The notes beneath the pieces are model-generated. The model searched no databases. It had not been told where the DNA came from and saw only the letters and a program-made list of their open reading frames with translations. A DNA stretch of 64,000 nucleotides, from positions 9,664,501-9,728,500 of the forward strand of contig NC_073360.2 in NCBI RefSeq assembly GCF_027580225.2, read 5' to 3'. A program made the position numbers and the translations under genes. The stretch is from Misgurnus anguillicaudatus. Its lineage: Eukaryota; Chordata; Actinopteri; Cypriniformes; Cobitidae. The first letter of the stretch is position 1. The number at the start of each line of letters is the position of its first letter. This document shows, in pieces, positions 56,086 through 64,000 of the stretch.

Positions 56086-56883
56086 CAGGGGCACAACTAG
56101 GTTTTCTAGGCCCCCTGGTATTTTGTACTCCAGGCCCCATGGCAATATGTTTCAATATTTTAAAAAACATACAATATTGTGCACAAATCTTAAGCCACGA
56201 CCAGCGTTTTTATTTTAGCAAGTTTCAATGACCATGCATATTTATTTTATGGCCTCTCTAACGCTTGTTTTAATTAAATGTAGTGTATAAAATGTTAAAA
56301 TAAATAAATGTTCCTAGCTTTGCCTTTATTAAGATACAAACAAAAAATACAGTAAATATATACACTATTTTTATATCCATAAAAATGTTAATATTGAAAT
56401 ATCTTATTCATTTAAAAGAATGAAAAAATACATCCTTGGAAATATTACAAAATGGATAAATATCAGGATGAGTAATTAAAAGAAATTTCAATTTTAAATT
56501 ATTATAAGTTAGTTGTAGAACCATTAAACAAAACATGAAACATAAATCAATTTAAAAAACAAATGGGTAACTAGCTCTCTTGTAATTTTTTACGTTTTTT
56601 TTTTACTCGGGTATCCCAATATCCCATGTCGTGCCATCCACCTGATACGTATAACATTCAGAACGGTGAATGGTCGCATGCATTTCTAAATAAAGTCTAA
56701 AAGGGACACACATGCACAATTGACACAGTCTGGGGTTATTCATTATAGAGCTCTTGTTCATGATAATAGATTATTATGCAAAAATGCCATTTACATACTA
56801 AAATAATACAGGAAAGTATGGGGTTCTGCTGCCCCCCTCTCTGCGGGCCCTTAGGATTATCTTAACCTATTTCAGTGCCCCTG
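56086..56883. mobile_element. hAT element with CAGGGGCAC ends
   Basis: Ends CAGGGGCACAACTAGG and CAGTGCCCCTG; perfect 8-bp target duplication CCTGAAGT (56078-56085, 56884-56891). 798 bp, no transposase seen. Subterminal gggccc/ggccccc tracts. Confidence 0.92.
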
Positions 56884-57283
56884 CCTGAAGTACGTCATAT
56901 TGGTTTGACAGACGTACTGAAGCGCATGGGACCTTCACATTGGAGGTTAATTGGCGATATCATTAATTTATGCCCTCGAGATTTTCACAGTAATAAAACA
57001 AAACTTTGACTGAAGAGATACAGATAGACAATATATGATATGAAGTAGTCTCAAGGTAATAACAGTCCATTCTTACTTAAAGAGGAAAAATGTCCCACGA
57101 ACCTATTGGTGTAGATAGTCTGGGTAGACACATATTTAACAATAATGAATAGCTTTGAGGTATAGAAGTGCAGTTTGTTCAATAAACCCTTATTTAAAAA
57201 ACATGCAGAATGAACTTCTGTGTAAGAACCAAGGGCCGTTCACATTATAACGATAACTATAAAAAAATAAAAATTGATTTTTG

Positions 57284-58007
57284 GGCACAACCACTTATAG
57301 GGTTTACAAAGAATGGGGTAAAAATGGAAAAACATCCAGTATGCGGCAGTCCTGTGGGTGAAAATGGCTTGTTGATGCTAGAGGTCAAAGGAGAATGGGC
57401 CGACTGATTCAAGCTGATAGAAGAGCAACTTTGACTGAAATAACCACTCGTTACAACCGAGGTATGCAGCAAAGCATTTGTGAAGCCACAACACGCACAA
57501 CCTTGAGGTGGATGGGCTACAAGAGCCCACCGGGTACCACTCATCTCCACTACAAATAGGAAAAAGAGGCTACAATTTGCATGAGCTCACCAAAATTGGA
57601 CAGTTAAAGACTGAAAAAATGTTGCCTGGTCTGATGAGTCTCGTGCCTTGTTACCACTGTGCAGGCTGGTGTTGGTGGTGTAATGGTGTGGGGGGTGTTT
57701 TCTTGGCACACTTTAGGCCCCTTAGTGCCAATTGGGCATCGTTTAAATGCCACGGCCTACCTGAGCATTGTTTCTGACCATGTCCATCCCTTTATGACCA
57801 CCATGTACCCTTCCTCTGATGGCTACTTCCAGCAGGATAATGCACCATGTCACAAAGCTCAAATCATTTCAAATTGGTTTCTTGAACATGACAATGAGCT
57901 CACTGTACTAAAATCAATGCCATGTAGAATTAAGGCAGTTCTGAAGGCGAAAGGGGGTCAAGCGCAGTATTGGTGTGGTGTTCCTGGGGATCCTTTAGGT
58001 GAGTGTA
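57284..58007 (+). mobile_element. Tc1/mariner fragment, 5' truncated, catalytic Glu deleted
   Basis: Starts inside the transposase (gggtttacaaagaatgg) and ends with CCTTTAGGTGAGTGTA. It keeps the first Asp region (WSDES-type, gcctggtctgatgagtctcg) and QQDNAPCHKA, but the PPQSPDLNPIEHLW block is removed by a deletion after LTVLK. The fragments are in different frames. Confidence 0.88.
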
Positions 58008-59580
58008 GCTTGCTTGATGTTGATATTTGTGTAACCATGTATGATTTTTGTTTTTCTGGAATTAAAATGCATTTATTTAGTAAATGTTTGTTAATGTTTA
58101 AGTTTATGCTAGCAGATGGACTAAAACTATAAACTCTCCTTTTGATTACTTATATTTTATTAAAGTGTGGTTTCTATCCTGACTTAGGTCTGAAATGACT
58201 AAAAAAGTGATGGACGTTTAATAATTTACTCTGTTCATCAGAAATGGTCACGCTATAATGTTTACTTATGAAGTGAACACGTCTTATTTTACGAATGTAG
58301 TCATCAAATAATGTCATGTCTGGTTTAAAAGCCACACGCAACTGAATATTTGAAAGTTTTATGACATCAAATTCGGCCCCACCCATAGGGTTACAGTATT
58401 TGTATAGACGTCGGGTTAGCGGTCAGCAGGAGACATGACACATCTTAAATGCCACAATCTTGTATTATATTCTAACTGTGTTATTTGTTAAAAACAATAA
58501 GCAGCCATTATTTCCCGTCACAATGACAATGTAAAGCATATTGATATGGTACAATTAGGATAGTAATGAATAGTGTTCAATATCCCATATATTATATTTA
58601 TTCACAATGATAATCATAATAAGCACATTAGCATGCTAGGCTGTTTATTCTTGCCAATGATCATTAAAGGATCTTTCCTCGGTGCATTAATGTCAAACTT
58701 TGTTGTTGTATTATAATGACTTCATAAGTAGCTCATTCGATTTCATAGCCCCTACTTTCTATTGTATGAATTCAAATCAAGAAGATAGAAGAGAATAGTA
58801 ACTAAAAGGGTCTCTTCAGGATTAACACGTTGAAACAGTTGGGTTTGTTTCCACCTGACGACCTCACTTTTGAGACTTTGGCTATACTTAGTAAATGTGA
58901 GACCTGCTGAGCTAGTGATGAGTTAATGACAGGTCTGGGCGCTCTCTCTCCGTCTCCTCCTAACCACACTCACACATTCTTAACGTCTGTCAGCCCTGTC
59001 TTCACCAGACATGACCCAACACGAGCCCAAGACACAAAACCCGTGCATAATCAGACCCTCGCATTACATGACACTTTGTTCTTTAATGGAGTCCTGAACG
59101 TTTCGAGGTGCATTTTCGGCACCTTCGTGGCCTCTCGATTCTCTCGTGCAGAGGTGTCACGACATCTGGCTGCGCTAAACCGCTTTGAAGTTCCAACAAG
59201 AGCGAGGTTGTCTCATCAGCATAATTGCGTGCAGTTCAGGTTATTTTTCTGTCTTCCCTGACGTCTGAATATGTTGGCTGGAGACCGTCTGAATGTCTTT
59301 TATCCACTAACGGTGCTCTCTCATGTGGCAACGTCTGAGTCACACTGGCCTCAGTTCTTCTTCATCATCTCTTCCTGTGGAGTTTTTCGTTTTAAAGTGA
59401 AGACGATGTGACCTTTTTTATTTCTTCTGTTAAAACTTGCTCCTGCATCTGCAGGCCTACGTAAACAGACATTACAGCTTTGTTTGTTTTGTAAGTTAAT
59501 GGCTTCATTGCATTTGATTGAAAACCTTCTTCTGTGTAATTGTTTATATACTTGCAGTACAAAAACTATATACTATGTTG
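58008..59580. other. foxo1 intron 1, nothing recognised
   Basis: 58900-59480 is less AT-rich and holds a 111-codon frame (58926-59261) with no known domain. No repeat signature that I recognise. Confidence 0.35.
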
Positions 59581-59757
59581 GAGCCGATGGTGTAGTGCGC
59601 AGCGTTCCGACATGTGGTGCTTTCGCACTATCGGCGAACCGAGTTCAATTCCCGACTCGTGGTCATTTGCCGATCCCGTACCCCTCTCTCTCCTCTCTGT
59701 ACTTTCCTGTCCTCTCCTACTCACTGTCAAATAAAGGCAAAAATAGGCATAAAAACC
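59581..59757 (+). repeat. tRNA-derived SINE
   Basis: Head gagccgatggtgtagtgcgc with a degenerate A box, then gagttcaattcccgactcgt as B box. A CT-rich body follows (tctctctcctctctgtac), then caaataaaggcaaaaatagg as tail. Both promoter boxes are in tRNA order and spacing. Confidence 0.8.
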
Positions 59758-59769
59758 CCCTATATACTG

Positions 59770-59960
59770 TATACTTTAAAAATCGGCGTAGCTCTGTAAC
59801 CTCAGATCAAGAAGGTCTCTGGTTTGAGCCCCGGCTAGGTCAGGTGGCCTTTTTGTGACTGCGTGGGTTTACTGAGTGTTCCGGTTTCATCTCACAGGCT
59901 AAAAACTTGCAGGTCAGGTGAATCGGAGATGCCAAATTGTGCCTCCCCCAACTTGTATGG
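59770..59960 (+). repeat. DANA-like SINE, degenerate
   Basis: ctcagatcaagaaggtctct, ggtttgagccccggctaggt, gcgtgggtttactgagtgtt, ccggtttcatctcacaggct and ggtgaatcgg match, in order, the blocks of the cyprinid DANA SINE. This supports the host assignment. Confidence 0.75.
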
Positions 59961-60582
59961 ACTAACTAGTTCTTGCCATGAATATAGCCATAGATGCCAG
60001 AATGGTGTTAGGAAAAATAAACAAACTTACTTGGAAAATAGGCTTACTTAGAGTCAAGTAGGTGATTTTGCCAAGAAATATTTTTGGTATTCTGGTTAAA
60101 ATCTCTTCACATCCTTAAGCCAATCACTAAGTATAGTGGTCTAAATATTTTTATAATAAAACTGTATTCTGTGGAATGTACAGAACCATAAAAATGTTCA
60201 TCCAATGGTTGCATTCGGTCCGATTAGATTGATTGGATGTTCTGCCTGTCTGTCAAACAATGTGCTTGCATACTCCATGCACACTGCGCCGACAATATTT
60301 CATTATCAGCAGTGTTGATAACTACTTTTCAGCTGTTTTCGCTTGTTTTTTTAGTGGGTTAAATCTGTCAGCTGTCAATTTTAAGATGATTTTATTTATG
60401 AAGGCAAAGTTTGTGTTTTTCTGCAAAGAACAGTGGGCTGTAGTTTTGACTGGCCCTTGGTCTGGTTTTGGCAACCCTGCATGTTCCATTATGCCATGCA
60501 GACTAAGTAAAAATGAAAGGCAAACAGCTTACCTTACGTTCCTCCTGAACTGATGACAAAAGAAAAAGATGTTAAAAATGAG

Positions 60583-61323
60583 GTCTTATGCTGTGTTTAC
60601 ACCAGCCGCGGTAGAGGCATCAAGCGTGAGTAATTTCAATGTTAAGTCAATGTGAAGATGCGTTGACGTGCGTCTGGAGTTCTTGTGGCGCGAATTTCCG
60701 ACAGACGCGTGAATGGCGCAAATTGAGCACGAATGGTGTTTTTGTGTTTATTTTACGTTTGATGAGAATTCGCAGCTGATGCCCGAGTTGAAAAAATTTA
60801 ACTTTGGCGGATTTCCGCGCCGCATTAACCAATCAGAAGCCTGCTTGCTACTGCAGCCCTGCCCGGATTCACTCATTCAACCTAAAGGAACACTTGATAC
60901 GCACCCGGAGCTACATGACACAAGTTCTTATTTCTATAGAGACAGGAATTAAAAGGACCTCGCTTGGAAGAGTGTCAGTGAGGACATTGTGCAACCTGGT
61001 AAGTTGTAATACACATTTCACTTTTGAGTCACGTGACGTTTATTGACCCGCGCCGTTTATTTTTCCCCTATAGTAAGGTGACCAAATACAAACCGGTAAC
61101 TCTCTCGATGAATGCACGATCAACATCAGCCATCTTGCAAACAGACAACCGCATAGCACTTGCCCCTCCCACAAGAAGCGTATTTCGCCTCTGACGCGCG
61201 TCAAATGCTTGCTTTTTCCGCGCGTCTAGAGCGAATGCATTCAAAATGTTCAAGTGGCAAACTAGACGCGGTAGATGCGATTTTGACGCCTCAAACGCGG
61301 CTGGTGTAAACGCAGCATAAGAC
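60583..61323. mobile_element. 741-bp element with GTCTTATGCTGnGTTTACAC ends
   Basis: Inverted ends GTCTTATGCTGTGTTTACAC, CAGCCGCG and their complement at 61296-61323, about 28 bp with one mismatch. The body is unusually CpG-rich for this intron (acgcgcgtc, gacgcg units). No transposase; class not assigned. Confidence 0.8.
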
Positions 61324-61563
61324 ACAGTTATGAAGAAAAAAACCTGGACTAAGACATAGCTAAAGGCGGAGTTCATGTGTTTTGGAAGAAGCGTGGCTTT
61401 GGAGAGCGCTCTGAAGGGAAGGTGGGATCTTATTCAAAGCTAGCTTGCTATGGCTAGCCTTTCCAAACTTGCCTATCCTACTTTTAAATTACAAATGAAG
61501 TTTAAACTAAAGGCTAGTTGCAGTGAGCCCTTTGACAAGTACACCATAAGTTCCTGTTTCTCT

Positions 61564-61565
<2 letters not shown>

Positions 61566-61612
<47 letters not shown>
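61566..61612. repeat. (GA)n microsatellite
   Basis: About 22 GA units. The Arg-Glu frame across it is a repeat artefact. Confidence 0.95.
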
Positions 61613-61613
<1 letters not shown>

Positions 61614-62487
61614 AAGGGTGAAAGCTGTAGAACAGTGTGGTCTTTCAGGCTTCTTGGAGGGACGGACTAAAGTAAGGAGAGAGAGAGAGAAATAGAAATG
61701 GGACTCTATGTCCTTGGCTTTGCATTCACCCAAACACATGACCTCCAGCTGCCTGCCTGAGTTTACAGTGACAAATTCAAACATACGCACATGTACATTT
61801 ACTGCGTCACATCAAAGCTCTCACATTTTAACCTGTACAGAAACGTGCCCACAGAACATACCTGGAAGGTTAAATAGGCTAAATTAACCGAACAAGCCAA
61901 CTAGCGTGAAGTTCGGATACTCGTCATTCCATTGAATTACAAAAATACAGAAGCAGCATATAGCGGACTCATACGGCTGTAAACGGTAATGATGTCTCTT
62001 GCCTCATAAATGTCAAAATTAATTCATATTGACTTACAAGGCGCACATGACTATAAGACACAGCACCAGCCAAGATATGAAAAACCGCGGCTTATAGACC
62101 GAAACCTGTAGAAAGCTATCCATTAGCATTCATCTGCCTTTTGAATCATTACATTTGTGGTGATATTAGCTGATTTTGAGCATAACCAACACAATCAGTT
62201 GTTGGCAGTTTGTACTTCCTAAGTGGCTAATCTATATCTGATTTGTACGTTTTAGTACGATCTATGTTTGCCGTATTGATGTTATGTTTAGGGTGGGGCT
62301 TTATTATTGTTTTTTCTAATAAACATATTCATATTCAATCCAATCTTGTGAAAACTTATGAATCTGTGAGATCAAGCTTGTAAAACTTAAAGAAACACAC
62401 TGACCATCAAAATGATGGGATCTAACTTATTATAAGACTATAAGCGGCATGGATGCTGTTTTACCTAATTAAATAGTTTTTTCTTAA

Positions 62488-63440
62488 AGGAAAACACCAC
62501 CACTTTTCAATATTTTACCATGTTCTTATCTCAACTTAGACAAATTAATACACACCTAACTTTTTTTCAATAAATTCACTTAATCTTTGTATAGCGCGTC
62601 GTGAATGTGTTAGCATTTATCCTACCCCCATTCATTCCTTGGGATCCAAACGGGGATGAATTTAGAAGCCACCAAACACTTCCATGTTTTCCCTATTTAA
62701 AGACGGTAACATGAGTAGTTACACGAGTAAGAAATGGTGGCACAAAATAAAACACAAATTTTTAAGCGAATAAAAATTTAGAACTATATTGTATGGGCGA
62801 AAGAGACCTCGGCACGCAGCAGAGTCCTGCACGGGTCCATTTTTGGACATTCCAATTAAAGTGCTTTATTTTTTATCTTGTGTACCTCTCTCAACATCAC
62901 AACAGCATCATGAATAAGCTAATGAAACAGGCTAAAGTGCACTTTGTTTTGCGCCATTCAACCTGGTACCTGGTAACTATACACAAATAGACCTATTAAT
63001 GAAAAAAAGAACTACAAAAAATACAACCTACCTACACAACCCCTGCTGTGCTCCTAAGTCTCGTATCTAAATGCTTTCTTAGAGAAGACGTTCCCAGCTT
63101 CCGACTATCAACGGCAAAACTTTATGCAACTCCTGCAACGCTCGCTCCAATTAGGCTACGAGAAGAATCAACAAAGGTTGCGCACTGTCACAGTGGTGGT
63201 GACGTGAGGGGTCAAAATATCCACCCGCATTCCCGCCCGTGAATTTTAGGAATGTCACAATCCATCCGTTTTAGACACTTTTATGCGGGTATCCGCGGGT
63301 ACCCGACCCGTTGCAGGACTCTGTAACATCATCCCTCCTGACGACTCCCCCTCTTGCTCAAATTCTGTCAATATTACTGCACCAAAGGTCGAGGTGCTAC
63401 AAACTAAGTGTTCTTCCGCCATACAAAATAGTTAATCGCC
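62488..63440. repeat. dispersed foldback repeat, copy 2 (interrupted)
   Basis: 62488-62819 and 63324-63440 together match the family at 38895-39358, the first part in inverted orientation. The middle is the insertion at 62820-63323. Confidence 0.65.
62820..63323. mobile_element. 504-bp element with CAGAGTCCTGCA ends
   Basis: Ends CAGAGTCCTGCACGGGT and ACCCGTTGCAGGACTCTG, and the subterminal ggtacccgacccg. It looks hAT-like, but no 8-bp target duplication can be seen. No transposase. Confidence 0.75.
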
Positions 63441-63736
63441 ACGTTTTAATATAATTTAATATGGATGTGATGCTCTGTCTCTTAAATGTTCTTTTTTGTA
63501 AGTCGCTTCTGATAAAAGTGCTTCCGTAATTATTAGACTGTACGGTCTGGGACACCCATATTATTTTAGGTTTATGTCTGGGTTTTATTATTTAAGGGGG
63601 CAGTGGAGCGGGCACGACTCTCTGGGTTTGTGTCTGTGGTTTTTAAGGCTGTGTTTGTTCTCTCTGGAGTGAGAATCACTGTGGTTGGCTCCAGTGCTAA
63701 ACAGAAGTCTGCCAGCACAGAGGAGGAGTTCAGCAG

Positions 63737-63739
<3 letters not shown>

Positions 63740-63774
<35 letters not shown>
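63740..63774. repeat. (CT)n microsatellite
   Basis: About 17 CT units; the surrounding frame 63603-63974 has no known domain. Confidence 0.95.
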
Positions 63775-63776
<2 letters not shown>

Positions 63777-64000
63777 CGTATGGCACGACATTCCAGTCCG
63801 CTCTGCACACACACACATACATGCTCAAATACACAACCACTGCTTCCTGAAAGACAGGAAGTGAGGCCGGCTTCCTGTGACGGTCCTCTTTCATGTGGTC
63901 ACTTCCTGTGTTTGACTCATACTGACGGCTTTCTTCATTGTTCCTGTCTCAGGGGTTTGAAATTATTTATATAAAAGGTGCATCTAAGGGCACTATTTCA

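Larger units (their letters stand above)
27756..64000 (+). other. foxo1: foxo1 intron 1 (donor seen, acceptor outside window)
   Basis: GT donor at 27756. No exon encoding the recognition helix (NSIRHNLSLH) occurs downstream on the plus strand, so at least 36.2 kb is intron. FOXO genes are known for a very long first intron. All later features lie inside it unless an unseen small or non-coding gene is embedded. Confidence 0.8.

Noticed and set aside
61473..61790. Frames with Arg-Glu or Ser-Leu runs at 61.5 kb, and the similar pair at 63.6-63.8 kb
   Set aside because: Artefacts of (GA)n and (CT)n microsatellites.
27756..64000. Endogenous retrovirus or other viral insertion
   Set aside because: No long terminal repeats, primer-binding site, or gag/pol/env-like frames were found on either strand.

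Overview
The window is nuclear DNA of a teleost fish, most likely a cypriniform (carp/zebrafish group). The evidence is vertebrate genes with GT-AG introns, a DANA-like SINE, dense small DNA transposons (hAT, Tc1, PIF/Harbinger, foldback elements), long GATA tracts, and almost no LINE or LTR sequence. No viral, prokaryotic or CRISPR sequence was seen.

Three protein genes are supported. (1) A stomatin-family gene on the minus strand, seven coding exons from 11438 down to 2554, assembling to 282 residues; it is probably stoml3. (2) slc25a15, the mitochondrial ornithine carrier, on the minus strand, six coding exons from 22900 down to 15666, assembling to 303 residues. (3) Exon 1 of foxo1 on the plus strand, 27192-27755, 188 residues, ending inside the forkhead domain. 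From 27756 to the window end at 64000 is foxo1 intron 1; no exon 2 was found. slc25a15 and foxo1 are head to head, separated by about 4.3 kb. FOXO1 and SLC25A15 are also divergent neighbours in human 13q, with STOML3 nearby, so this looks like a conserved vertebrate block.

Layout: 1-2553 repeats and stoml3 3' flank; 2554-11438 stoml3, whose introns hold a 920-bp element with 4-bp target duplications, two SINE pieces and a decayed PIF/Harbinger; 11439-15665 intergenic, mostly palindromic elements, one nested in another; 15666-22900 slc25a15, whose 4.6-kb third intron holds two hAT elements, a 295-bp hairpin and a TTAA-bounded foldback; 22901-27191 intergenic, with a broken Tc1 copy, an alternating CTGGT-repeat/GATA array and the GC-rich foxo1 5' region; 27756-64000 intron with nested hAT elements, more Tc1 fragments, a LINE remnant and SINEs, separated by repeat-poor stretches.

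The genes are not an operon and share no evident pathway: a membrane scaffold protein, a urea-cycle carrier and the start of an insulin-responsive transcription factor. The most informative content is the transposon record. Several insertions have exact target-site duplications, and for four of them a paralogous repeat elsewhere in the window preserves the uninterrupted sequence. I found no convincing new gene system. The best leads are a 4-bp-TSD element family with a conserved splice-donor-like core, and a foldback family whose centre has a promoter-like segment and a THAP-like start codon context.
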